From Streptomyces sp. 71268 (GTDB taxonomy: Bacteria; Actinomycetota; Actinomycetes; Streptomycetales; Streptomycetaceae), in NCBI RefSeq assembly GCF_029392895.1, contig NZ_CP114200.1:2697001-2761000 (forward strand): a stretch of 64,000 bases of DNA, given 5' to 3'. Numbering within the stretch: the stretch's first letter is position 1; each line of letters starts with the position of its first letter. Under the pieces are notes generated by a model. The model made no database searches and was not told where the DNA came from. It was given only the letters and a program-made list of their open reading frames with translations. A program made the position numbers and the translations under genes. Shown here piece after piece: positions 52,368-60,154 of this stretch.

Positions 52368-52796
52368 CCGACCCAGGTTCAGGCCCGGGCCCCCGCCCCG
52401 GGCCGGCCGACCACCTGACCGCCTCGGCCAGACCCGCCTCGCCCAGGCGCTGCCCCAGCCCGGGCGCTGCCTCAGCCGCGCGCCGCCTCACCGACCACGG
52501 CGCGGAAGTCCCCGACCTCGACCCCTGCCCCGGCCCTGGGCGGGACCGGTAGCGCGACCCGCGTCGAGACCCCAACGCCCCCGCCACCGCCGGCCCTTCG
52601 CCTTCGCCTTCGCCTTCGCACATAGCGAGCCGGACGACTCCGGCCAGACGACTCCGTCCTCGCCAGCCGTCCTCCGTCCGGATCCCGCGACCCCGCCGAA
52701 GCACCGGTGCGCGCTTCAACAACTCCCAGCCCACGCCACCCCACGGCACCACCTGCCACCCTGCGAGGCCTCGGTGAGCTTGGGGAACGATCCGGG
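52368..52796. other. Gap between the ABC1 kinase and zinc-finger peptide genes
   Basis: 429 bp with no supported gene. It includes four CCTTCG hexamers at 52595-52618. Confidence 0.55.
52595..52618. repeat. Four tandem CCTTCG hexamers
   Basis: Four perfect copies in non-coding DNA. Confidence 0.8.
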
Positions 52797-52994
52797 CTAC
52801 CACCAAGCCGAGTCGAGTCGTCCCTCGATGGCTCTGATGTTCTCGCGAGCACACGCTTCGCAGAAGTAATGACGGACGCCGTTCTCGACGGAGCAACTCC
52901 ATGTCGGGGGCGTTCCGGAAGCCACGGCGCCGCAGTGGGCGCAGCGGACGGATTCGCCGTCGGGCGGCATCGGTTCACGTGACGTCTGGTCCAC
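52797..52994 (-). CDS. Small zinc-ribbon protein
   Basis: A 65-aa protein with paired cysteine knuckles (VRCAHCGAVASG and YFCEACAREN) plus Cys in WSCSVENG, consistent with a structural zinc. GTG 52994 (MDQTSREPMPPDGE) is preferred over ATG 52970; ribosome sites are weak for both. The C-terminus IRAIEGRLDSAWW is distinctive and probably conserved. Function unknown. Confidence 0.72.
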   Translation of the reverse strand: MDQTSREPMPPDGESVRCAHCGAVASGTPPTWSCSVENGVRHYFCEACARENIRAIEGRLDSAWW

Positions 52995-53066
52995 TCGCTG
53001 ACGATAACTCCGCCCGTGGCGAGCGGCGGGACCAACGCGCCCCCTGATGAGCCGAGTGAAAACGCG

Positions 53067-53098
53067 CTGGGGGCGGGTCCTCTCGGACCCGCCCCCAG
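53067..53098 (-). terminator. Terminator of the wblC operon
   Basis: A 14-bp perfect stem (53067-53080 with 53085-53098) and loop of 4 nt. On the minus strand it is followed by CGCGTTTTCAC, giving a T-tract, 139 nt after the 106-aa gene. Confidence 0.82.
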
Positions 53099-53236
53099 AA
53101 TTCGGCACTATTCGTTGTTGTTGCGGGTTGGCGATCGCTCGTCCTCGGTCGTGGTGCGACATCGGAGGGACCTTCCTCCGGCCAAGGCCACGGTCGATCG
53201 CCGCGGACTACCGACCGTTCACCGGCCGACAGCCCT

Positions 53237-53557
53237 TCAGTTCATGACCGCCATGGCCAGGGCACGGCGGGCGCGCAACGACGCGCGCTCGGCCCGACGC
53301 TGCATGCGGCGGGCGGTGGCAAGGCGCACGGCCCTGCGTTCGGACTCAGCCTCGTGCAGGCGCTCGTGCATATGGGCACGAGCCAAGGCTTCTGGGATGA
53401 GTTGCATTTCGCGGGTCCTGTTCTGTCGCGCCTCGGGCGCGTCGGTGGTGTTGCGTGGGGGGTGAACCAGGGTCGGTTCGTCGGTGGTTGGCATCGTCGG
53501 GTCCTGCTTCTTGGGGTCGTGCGTCGCGGGGCGGTCGATGGTTCCGGGGGTGCTCAT
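53237..53557 (-). CDS. Conserved hypothetical gene downstream of wblC
   Basis: A 106-aa highly charged protein. The first 45 residues are Pro/Thr/Asp-rich. The second half is an Arg/Ala/Glu helix (HMHERLHEAESERRAVRLAT and RRMQRRAERASLRARRALAM) with coiled-coil character. Its ATG overlaps the wblC stop (ATGA), so it is translated from the wblC message. No domain is recognised; a partner or modulator of WblC is conceivable. Confidence 0.75.
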   Translation of the reverse strand: MSTPGTIDRPATHDPKKQDPTMPTTDEPTLVHPPRNTTDAPEARQNRTREMQLIPEALARAHMHERLHEAESERRAVRLATARRMQRRAERASLRARRALAMAVMN

Positions 53558-53922
53558 GCCACGACCGGGTTCTTGCGCGGGCGGCCACGGGGCCGCTTCC
53601 GAGCTACGACAACGCCTTGCACGAAGAGCTCACCGCCCCAGACGCCCCACGGCTCGCGCCGGTCCTTCGCCCCGGCGAGGCACGCCTCACGCAGCGGGCA
53701 GGTCTGGCACAGCGACTTGGCGTACTCGACGTCGGCGGGCGACTCGGCGAAGAAGACCTCCGGGTCGTACGAACGACAGGGCACGGCTTCGCCAAGGCTT
53801 TCGATGGCGTCATCCAACTCGGTCAGAGCGGTGAGCGGGGCCGGGGTCAAGGAGTCCTCCGAGGGGTCTGGCGGGGGGATCAGGTCGGTCGCGACGGACG
53901 GGGTGTGCGCCTTGAGTTGCAC
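53554..53922 (-). CDS. wblC: WhiB-like [4Fe-4S] regulator WblC/WhiB7
   Basis: Antibiotic-stress transcription factor (122 aa) that binds sigma-HrdB and activates resistance genes. GTG 53922 (MQLKAHTPSV) has GAGGAAG 8 nt upstream; a longer ATG 54000 form is less likely. Iron-sulfur cysteines: VPCRSYDPEVFFAESP (one), KSLCQTCPLREACLAG (three). The GVWGGELF turn and the C-terminal AT-hook KRPRGRPRKNP mark the WblC/WhiB7 subclass. It has an unusually long leader with an upstream ORF and terminator. Neighbours (ABC1 kinase, uvrD2, mrx1, nudC, adnB) match mycobacterial whiB7. Confidence 0.94.
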   Translation of the reverse strand: MQLKAHTPSVATDLIPPPDPSEDSLTPAPLTALTELDDAIESLGEAVPCRSYDPEVFFAESPADVEYAKSLCQTCPLREACLAGAKDRREPWGVWGGELFVQGVVVARKRPRGRPRKNPVVA

Positions 53923-54007
53923 GGTGGTGACTTCCTCGTCTGTGTTGGCCCGGCTGGTGGCCGGGCTCTGCGTCTCCCCCCTGGGCGGCCAGGAGGGCAA
54001 ATCAAAA

Positions 54008-54040
54008 GGGCCGCGAAACCCGGTGTGGGTTTCGCGGCCC
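54008..54040 (-). terminator. Intrinsic terminator (attenuator) in the wblC leader
   Basis: A 14-bp perfect stem (GGGCCGCGAAACCC at 54008-54021, complement at 54027-54040), extended by one A-T pair. On the minus strand TTTTGATTT follows at once. It sits about 85 nt before the wblC start and after the upstream ORF, the classical attenuator position. Confidence 0.88.
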
Positions 54041-54086
54041 TGGAAGGTGCCGACCTGATCGCCGATCAGGTTGGATCACTCCAGGG
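54038..54086 (-). promoter_or_regulatory. Predicted antiterminator of the wblC leader
   Basis: On the minus strand CCCTGGA (54080-54086, inside the upstream ORF) is complementary to TCCAGGG (54038-54044), which overlaps the first bases of the terminator stem. The pairing would enclose a 7-bp hairpin CCTGATC/GATCAGG (54054-54070) that contains the upstream ORF stop codon. Confidence 0.6.
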
Positions 54087-54398
54087 TTCAAGCCCGCGAG
54101 AGGCCCACATCTGGTGGTGCTTCGTCTGGTTTTCGGCACCATTAGCCGCTGCCATGGCGTAGGTCTCGGCCTGTGCCACTGCTGCCACTGCGGGTGCCTG
54201 GATCGGTCGCTCGATACCGAGCTCCCGAACTGGGAGGGTCGCCAGGGATTCCGTGCGCACGGCGGAGGTGCCAAAGCTGGCCAGGCCGAGGCTGGGCACG
54301 CCGACGGACACACCGGTGCCCTGCAGGGAGAAGCCGAGCGGGCAGGCGGCGACGACCGAGCGATCGGTCAGTTTGGTGGTGGCAATCAAGGTGATCAT
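54066..54398 (-). CDS. Upstream ORF (110 codons) in the wblC leader
   Basis: ATG 54398 follows GAGAGGAGGCGAAGACCAA, a strong ribosome site. The first 60 or so codons show good third-position GC bias and no rare-codon run. The product MITLIATTKLTDRSVVAACP... has no recognisable domain. The stop codon (54066-54068) lies within the small hairpin just before the attenuator. It is best read as a translation-sensing leader peptide gene for wblC, as for mycobacterial whiB7, although this one is far longer. Confidence 0.68.
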   Translation of the reverse strand: MITLIATTKLTDRSVVAACPLGFSLQGTGVSVGVPSLGLASFGTSAVRTESLATLPVRELGIERPIQAPAVAAVAQAETYAMAAANGAENQTKHHQMWASRGLEPWSDPT

Positions 54399-54512
54399 TT
54401 GGTCTTCGCCTCCTCTCGGCGTCTCGGGGCTCGTCCGTCAGGACCAGCCCAGGAAGGTCAGTACAACACGAATCCATCGGATCTCGGAAGGCCCGCTGTC
54501 TCCGTGTTCGGA

Positions 54513-54552
54513 AGGCTATGGGTACGCCCTCCGCACGCGCAAACTATTTTTT
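54513..54552 (-). promoter_or_regulatory. wblC promoter with AT-rich WblC-binding motif
   Basis: Minus strand: AAAAAAT (54546-54552), three bases, TTGCGC (-35, 54537-54542), an 18-bp spacer, TAGCCT (-10, 54513-54518). An AT tract three bases before the -35 is the hallmark of WhiB7/WblC-activated promoters, so autoregulation is predicted. The A-tract consists of the last uvrD2 codons. Confidence 0.7.
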
Positions 54553-56775
54553 CGACGAGTTTTTCCCGGGCTCGTCCCGGCCCGCGAGATCCTCTCCGGC
54601 GCAGAGTGCGAGCACGTCAGAGCCGTACTTACGGAGCTTACACGCCACGACCCCGGGGATGGCGGAGAGCTGGGCCTCGGAGTCGGGGGCCGCCTCGGCG
54701 ATGGCGAGCAGGGTCTTGTCGGTGAAGACGCAGAACGCGGGCTGACCCAGTTGGGCCGCCTGCTCCGCCCGCCACTCGACGAGTCGGTCGTAGAGCCCCT
54801 CGTCAAGCTCGGAGGGGCAGTCCTCGCACCGCATCAGCTTCATCTCGCCCGGGTCCGTCAGTGACCGACCGCACACCCGGCAGCGCACCGGCCCCCGGGG
54901 CCGGCGGCGGGGGCCGGTGCCCCGCTCCACGCCGCCGGTGGCCGTGGCGCCCAGGGCCGCCGAGCGGCGCGGGGCGGCGCTGCCTGAGCCGGGGCGCAGG
55001 CCGTCCAGGAAGCGGCTGGGTCGGCGGGAGGGGCGGCCCCCGGGCGAGCGGGACAGCGCCCACGAGAGCGTGAGGTGGCGGCGGGCCCGGGTGACGCCCA
55101 CGTACAGCAGGCGGCGCTCCTCCTCGACCTGCTCGTCGCTCCGGGCGTGGTTGATCGGCAGCATGCCCTCGGTGAGCCCAACCAGGAACACCGCGTCCCA
55201 CTCCAGGCCCTTGGCCGCGTGCAGTGAGGCCAACGTCACGCCCTCGACGGTGGGGGCGTGCTGGGCGGCGGCCCGCTCGTCCAGCTCGACCACGAAGTCG
55301 CGCAGGGTCGCCTGGGGCCGGGCCCGGACGAACTCCTCCGCGAGCCGCACCAGGGCCGCCAGCGACTCCCAGCGGTCCCGGACCGCGCCCGAGCCCGCCG
55401 GGGGCTGTGGCGCCCAGCCCCGGGTGCTCAGCACGGCGCGCACCTGGGAGGCCGTGTCGGCGTCCTCCATGCCCGGCGCGGCGCCTCCCGCGCGGGCCGC
55501 GCCCCGCAGCAGCAGCCCGGCCTCGCGCACCTCGGCCCGCTCGAAGAACCGCTCGGCGCCGCGCAACTGGTAGGCGATGCCCTGGTCGGCGAGCGCCTGC
55601 TCGTAGACCTCGGACTGGGCGTTTATGCGGTAGAGGACGGCGATCTCGCTGGCGGGGACGCCCGTGTCGAGGAGTTCGCGGATGCGGCGGGCGGCGCCCT
55701 CGGCCTCGGCGGGCTCGTCCGCGTACTCCGCGTAGCCCGGCTCGGGGCCCGGGTCGCGCTGGGAGATCAGCTCCAGGCGGTGCTCCGCGGCGCGGCCGCG
55801 CGCGCTGGCGAGCAGGCCGTTGGCCAGGTGGACGACCTGGGGCGTGGAGCGGTAGTCGCGGACCAGCTTGACGACGGTGGCCGACGGGTGGCGCGTGCGG
55901 AAGTGGAGCAGGTGGTCGGGGGTGGCGCCGGTGAAGGAGTAGATCGTCTGGCTGGCGTCACCCACGACGCACAGGCTGTCCCGGTCGCCGAGCCACAGGT
56001 CGAGCAGGCGCTGCTGGAGCGGGCTGACGTCCTGGTACTCGTCCACCACGAAGTGCTGGTACTGGCCGCGCACCTGGTCGGCGATGTCGGGCCGGTCCTG
56101 GAGGACGCCGACGGTGAGCAGCAGCACGTCCTCGAAGTCGATCACTCCGCGGTCCCGCTTGAGCTGCTCGTACATCGCGTAGATCCGGCTGGTCTCGGCC
56201 GGGTCGCGGGGGGCCTCGCGCGGGGACTTGGCGATGGCGGCCGGGTACTCCTCGGGGACGGTCTGGGTGACCTTGGACCACTCGATCTCGCTGGTGACGT
56301 CCCGCAGCTCGTTGCGGTCGAGGCGGATGGAGCAGCGCGCGCCGGCCTCGGCCACGAGCTGGGCCTTGCGCTCGACCAGCCGGGGCATCTCGCCGCCGAT
56401 CGCCTTCGGCCAGAAGTAGTGGAGCTGGCGCAGCGCCGCCGAGTGGAACGTGCGCGCCTGCACGCCGCCCGCGCCGAGCTGGCGCAGCCGGCCGCGCATC
56501 TCGCCCGCCGCGCGGTTGGTGAAGGTCACGGCGAGGACGCTGGCGGGCTGGAGGATGCCCGCACGCACCCCGTACGCGATCCGGTGGGTGATGGCGCGGG
56601 TCTTGCCCGTGCCCGCGCCCGCGAGGACGCACACCGGGCCGTGCAGGGCCATGGCGACCTCGCGCTGCTCGGCGTCGAGGCCGTCGAGCACCGCGTCGGC
56701 GGAGTCCGGGGCGCTCGGGAAGAGCGCGGTGGGGTGTCCGCCGCCGGAAGCGAGGGGTGCGTTGCTTGCTGTCAC
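54544..56775 (-). CDS. uvrD2: ATP-dependent DNA helicase UvrD2
   Basis: SF1A 3'-5' helicase with HRDC domain (743 aa). Walker A is AGAGTGKTRAITHRIAYG; motif II is FVVDEYQDVSPLQQRLL; motif III is VVGDASQTIYSFTGA; motif V is HAAKGLEWDAVFLVGL; motif VI is YVGVTRARRHLTLSWA. A tetracysteine segment (CRVCGRS and CEDC) then joins the C-terminal HRDC domain, as in mycobacterial UvrD2. GTG 56775 (MTASNAPLASGG) is chosen as start. The stop codon region doubles as the AT element of the wblC promoter. Confidence 0.93.
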   Translation of the reverse strand: MTASNAPLASGGGHPTALFPSAPDSADAVLDGLDAEQREVAMALHGPVCVLAGAGTGKTRAITHRIAYGVRAGILQPASVLAVTFTNRAAGEMRGRLRQLGAGGVQARTFHSAALRQLHYFWPKAIGGEMPRLVERKAQLVAEAGARCSIRLDRNELRDVTSEIEWSKVTQTVPEEYPAAIAKSPREAPRDPAETSRIYAMYEQLKRDRGVIDFEDVLLLTVGVLQDRPDIADQVRGQYQHFVVDEYQDVSPLQQRLLDLWLGDRDSLCVVGDASQTIYSFTGATPDHLLHFRTRHPSATVVKLVRDYRSTPQVVHLANGLLASARGRAAEHRLELISQRDPGPEPGYAEYADEPAEAEGAARRIRELLDTGVPASEIAVLYRINAQSEVYEQALADQGIAYQLRGAERFFERAEVREAGLLLRGAARAGGAAPGMEDADTASQVRAVLSTRGWAPQPPAGSGAVRDRWESLAALVRLAEEFVRARPQATLRDFVVELDERAAAQHAPTVEGVTLASLHAAKGLEWDAVFLVGLTEGMLPINHARSDEQVEEERRLLYVGVTRARRHLTLSWALSRSPGGRPSRRPSRFLDGLRPGSGSAAPRRSAALGATATGGVERGTGPRRRPRGPVRCRVCGRSLTDPGEMKLMRCEDCPSELDEGLYDRLVEWRAEQAAQLGQPAFCVFTDKTLLAIAEAAPDSEAQLSAIPGVVACKLRKYGSDVLALCAGEDLAGRDEPGKNSSKK

Positions 56776-56930
56776 CCCGCCATGCTGCCAGGTGCGGGGA
56801 CGGGGGCGTCCCGGTTGTCCACAGCCCAAGGGTTGCGGTCGGATGAACCGATGATGGCGACGCGGGTGGCCGGTCTGCCCGTGGCGGCGGAGCCTCGGCG
56901 GGGAGAGCCCGGGAGGTGGGTCGGGCGGGC

Positions 56931-56958
56931 GGGAATGGCGGAGGGTGAGTGCGCGTTG
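56931..56958 (+). promoter_or_regulatory. Sigma-R-dependent promoter of mrx1
   Basis: GGGAAT (56931-56936), an 18-bp spacer, GTTG (56955-56958): a perfect sigma-R promoter 47 bp upstream of the mrx1 start. Confidence 0.9.
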
Positions 56959-57004
56959 TACGACCGTAATCACGCGACGCCAAGCCGAAGGAGCGCGAGG
57001 ACCG

Positions 57005-57247
57005 ATGTCGGGCACCGTGACGATGTACAGCACCTCCTGGTGCGGCTACTGCCGCCGTTTGAAGGGCCAGATGGACCGCGAGGGAATTGCGTACACCGAG
57101 ATCAACATCGAGCAAGACCCGGAGTCGGCGAAGTTCGTGGAGCAGGTGAACAACGGCAACCAGCTCGTTCCGACCGTGCTGTTCCCGGACGGCTCGGCCC
57201 TCGCCAACCCGTCGTTGGCGCAGGTGAAGCAGAAGATCGGCGCCTGA
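57005..57247 (+). CDS. mrx1: Mycoredoxin 1
   Basis: An 80-aa glutaredoxin-fold reductase that resolves mycothiol mixed disulfides. The active site is TSWCGYCRRLKGQM (CxxC at residues 12-15). TVLFPDG, with preceding cis-Pro context LVP, completes the fold. ATG 57005 is used; a longer in-frame start at 56945 lies inside the promoter. Its sigma-R promoter ties it to the thiol-stress response controlled by sigR-rsrA in this window. It is divergent from uvrD2. Confidence 0.93.
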   Translation: MSGTVTMYSTSWCGYCRRLKGQMDREGIAYTEINIEQDPESAKFVEQVNNGNQLVPTVLFPDGSALANPSLAQVKQKIGA

Positions 57248-57297
57248 TCGCGCGCTCGTAGCCGGCCCGGTTCGACGTGGTGCCGGCGCGCGTGCCC

Positions 57298-57337
57298 GGA
57301 TCGCCGGGGTGCCCCCACGGGGGTGCCCCGGCGATCC
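57298..57337. terminator. Bidirectional terminator between mrx1 and nudC
   Basis: A 12-bp stem (57298-57309 with 57326-57337) is continued by an inner CCCCC/GGGGG pairing after a small internal loop. It lies between convergent genes. Confidence 0.75.
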
Positions 57338-57391
57338 GCGTTCAGCGCGGGGGAAGAGGCCCGGGCCGGCCGCGGCGGGCGGCCAGGCGGG

Positions 57392-58324
57392 TCAGGGGGT
57401 CAGCGGCTTGCCGTACCAGAGTTCGATCAGCCGGCCGGCGATGGAGATGCCGTACGGCGGGAGCATCTCGCCCGACTCGTAGGCCGCGCGCAGCTCGTCG
57501 CGGGAGAACCAGCGGGCCTCGTGGATCTCCTCGCCGTCCACCTGGATCTGTGAGGTGGTGGCGCGCGCCATGAAGCCGAGCATCAGGCTGGACGGGAAGG
57601 GCCAGGGCTGGCTGCCGACGTACTCGACGTCGCCGACGGTCACGCCGACCTCCTCCGCCACCTCGCGGACGACGGCCTGCTCGATGGACTCGCCCGGTTC
57701 GACGAAGCCGGCCAGCGTGGAGAAGCGGCCCTCGGGCCAGTGCACCTGGCGACCGAGGAGCGCGCGGTCCTGGTCGTCGGTGACCAGCATGATCACCGCG
57801 GGGTCGGTGCGCGGGTAGTGCTCGGCGCCGCAGGCCGGGCAGCGGCGGATGTGGCCGGCCGCGGCGATGACGGTCCGCTCGCCGCAGCGCGAGCAGAAGC
57901 GGTGCAGCCGCTGCCAGTTCTCCAACGCGACGGCGTGCACCAGCAGGCCGGCGTCCCGCTCGGAGAGCAGCGCGCCCGCCTCGCGCAGCCCGGCCGGGCG
58001 CGCCGACTGATCGATGCGGCCGGGCAGCGCGTCCTTCTGGAGCGCGAAGTAGCGCACGCCGTCGGCGTCGGTGCCCAGGAAATAGCGGTGGGTCTCGGTG
58101 ACGGGGGCCTCGAAGGCCGGCGTCATCACCAGTTCCGTGCGGCCGTCGGGGGTGTCGTCCACCAGGGCCTGGCCGCCGGAGACCACGAAGACGCGGGTGG
58201 TGGGGTGGCTCCAGGCGGCGGCCAGCCACGCCTCGTCCAGCCGGTGGTGGGCCGCGCGGTCCACGCCGCTCGGGGCCGTGAGCGGGATCGAGTGGCCGTT
58301 GGGTCGTTCGGTCCAGGTGGTCAC
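57392..58324 (-). CDS. nudC: NAD(+) diphosphatase / NAD-RNA decapping NUDIX enzyme NudC
   Basis: A 310-aa NADH pyrophosphatase. The zinc ribbon is in FCSRCGERT and RCPACGAEHYPRTDPA (four Cys). The Nudix box is GFVEPGESIEQAVVREVAEE, and the NudC-specific SQPWPFPSSLMLGFMA follows. The N-terminal non-catalytic domain spans residues 1-140. ATG 58324 (MTTWTERPNGHS) is well placed. It is convergent with mrx1 as in mycobacteria. Confidence 0.94.
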   Translation of the reverse strand: MTTWTERPNGHSIPLTAPSGVDRAAHHRLDEAWLAAAWSHPTTRVFVVSGGQALVDDTPDGRTELVMTPAFEAPVTETHRYFLGTDADGVRYFALQKDALPGRIDQSARPAGLREAGALLSERDAGLLVHAVALENWQRLHRFCSRCGERTVIAAAGHIRRCPACGAEHYPRTDPAVIMLVTDDQDRALLGRQVHWPEGRFSTLAGFVEPGESIEQAVVREVAEEVGVTVGDVEYVGSQPWPFPSSLMLGFMARATTSQIQVDGEEIHEARWFSRDELRAAYESGEMLPPYGISIAGRLIELWYGKPLTP

Positions 58325-58580
58325 GTTACTTCCAACTCCCCCTATGTGAACGGTTCATGGCTGTGCTCTCTTCCCGGCTCGGCGAAACGTTCTGGCGCGG
58401 CGCGCGTGTGTCCCCGGGCCGCCCCGGCCCCGGCCCACACCGACCACGCGCGCGGTCCCGGCCGCGCCCCGGTCCCGACCTGGCCGCGCGGCCCGCGCGA
58501 GCGCCTCGGCCCCACGTTCCGGGCGGCGCCCCCGGTCCCGCCCGGGGCCCCCGCGCCCCGTGCGACCGGGCGCCGGCCCG

Positions 58581-59990
58581 CTACCCGGCCACCGGCACCT
58601 TCCAGTGTTCGGCGAGGTCGGCCCAGAGGTAGGCGGCGCTCTCGACGCCCTTCATCAGGAGGTCCAGCTCGACCTTCTCGTTCGGGGCGTGCCAGCCGTC
58701 TGACGGCACCGAGATGCCCAGGAACAGCACGGGCGCGTCCAGCACGTCGCGCAGGTCGGCCGCCGGGCCCGAGCCGCCCTCGCGGGTGAAGCGCACCGGC
58801 TTGTCGAAGGCGCGGCCCATGGCCCGTACGACCGAACGCAGCGCCGGGTGGTCGAGCGGGGTCAGGCAGGGGCGGGTCGCGCCCCAGAAGGTGATCTCGT
58901 GCCGGATGCCGGCGGGCAGCCGCCCGGCCACCCACTCCCGCACCGCCTGCTGGATCTTCTCCGCGTCCTGTCCCTCCACCAAGCGGAAGGACAGCTTGAG
59001 CTGGGCGCTGGCGGGGACGATGGTCTTGCCGCCCGGCCCCTGGTAGCCGCCGCCGATGCCGTTGACCTCGGCGGTCGGCCGGGCCCAGACGCGCTCCAGG
59101 GTGGAGAACCCGGCCTCGCCGAAGGTGGCGTGCGAGTGCGCCGTGCGCAGCCACCGCGCCTCGTCGAACGGCAGCTCGGCGAAGAGTTCGCGCTCGCGGT
59201 CGGTCAGCTCCACCACCCCGTCGTAGAAGCCGGGGATGGCCACCCGCAGGTCCGCGTCGTGCAGCCCGGCGGCGAGCCGGGCGGCCTCCATGGCCGGGTT
59301 GGGGACGGCGCCGCCGAAGGAACCGGAGTGGATGTCCTGGTCAGGCCCGTACAGATCGATCTGGCAGTCGGCCAGGCCGCGCATCCCGGTGCAGACCGTC
59401 GGGGTGTCGGCGGACCACATGCCGGTGTCGGAGACGATCACCGCGTCGCAGCGCAGTCGGTCGGCGCGGGAGCGGATGAGGTCGGGGAAGTTCGGCGACC
59501 CGGACTCCTCCTCGCCCTCGATGAGCAGCTTGAGGTTGACGGCGGGCGCGCTGCGGCCGGTCGCGGCCAGGTGCGCGCGGACGCCGAGCGTGTGGAAGAG
59601 CACCTGTCCCTTGTCGTCGGCCGCGCCCCGCGCGTACAGCTTGCCGTCGTGGACCCGCGGCTCGAACGGCTCGCTGTGCCAGCCGTCCTCCAACGCGGCG
59701 GGCTGGACGTCGTGGTGGCCGTAGACCAGCACGGTGGGCGCCTCGGGGTCCCCGGACGGCCACTCGGCGAAGACCGCGGGGGCGCCCTCGGTCTCCCAGA
59801 CCTCCGCCGTCACGAAACCCGTGGCCAGCAGCTTGTCCACCAGCCACTGGGCGCTGCGCCGGACGTCGCCGGCGCGGCCGGGGTCGGCCGATACGGAGGG
59901 GATGCGCAGCCATGCGGCGAGGTCGTCGAGGAACGCGGCACGGTGGGCTTCGACATAGGCGCGGACAGCGTCGTCCGGGGTGGTGCTCAT
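58581..59990 (-). CDS. M20-family dipeptidase/deacylase
   Basis: Zinc aminoacyl hydrolase (469 aa, cytosolic, ArgE/DapE/carnosinase-like). Metal and catalytic signature: LVYGHHDVQPA (His, Asp), GAADDKGQVLFH (bridging Asp), LLIEGEEESGSPNFPDL (Glu-Glu catalytic pair) and SDTGMWS. The dimerisation lid and REGGSGPAADLRDVL follow, with the last ligand His in WHAPNEKVELD. ATG 59990 (MSTTPDDAVRA) is the start. In mycobacteria a potassium-channel gene occupies this position. Confidence 0.9.
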   Translation of the reverse strand: MSTTPDDAVRAYVEAHRAAFLDDLAAWLRIPSVSADPGRAGDVRRSAQWLVDKLLATGFVTAEVWETEGAPAVFAEWPSGDPEAPTVLVYGHHDVQPAALEDGWHSEPFEPRVHDGKLYARGAADDKGQVLFHTLGVRAHLAATGRSAPAVNLKLLIEGEEESGSPNFPDLIRSRADRLRCDAVIVSDTGMWSADTPTVCTGMRGLADCQIDLYGPDQDIHSGSFGGAVPNPAMEAARLAAGLHDADLRVAIPGFYDGVVELTDRERELFAELPFDEARWLRTAHSHATFGEAGFSTLERVWARPTAEVNGIGGGYQGPGGKTIVPASAQLKLSFRLVEGQDAEKIQQAVREWVAGRLPAGIRHEITFWGATRPCLTPLDHPALRSVVRAMGRAFDKPVRFTREGGSGPAADLRDVLDAPVLFLGISVPSDGWHAPNEKVELDLLMKGVESAAYLWADLAEHWKVPVAG

Positions 59991-60154
59991 GATGACGAGC
60001 CTATCCGCCCCGGGCGGCCCGGCTCGCCACGGTTCCGCGCCCCCGCGCACGGCCTCGCTCACCCTCCGCGCCCGCCCGTTTCCGCCCTGTTTCGCCCCTT
60101 GATCACCCGCTCCCGGCGGCCGGTGGCTCCGCGCGTGCCCGCCGTGGCCGGTGG

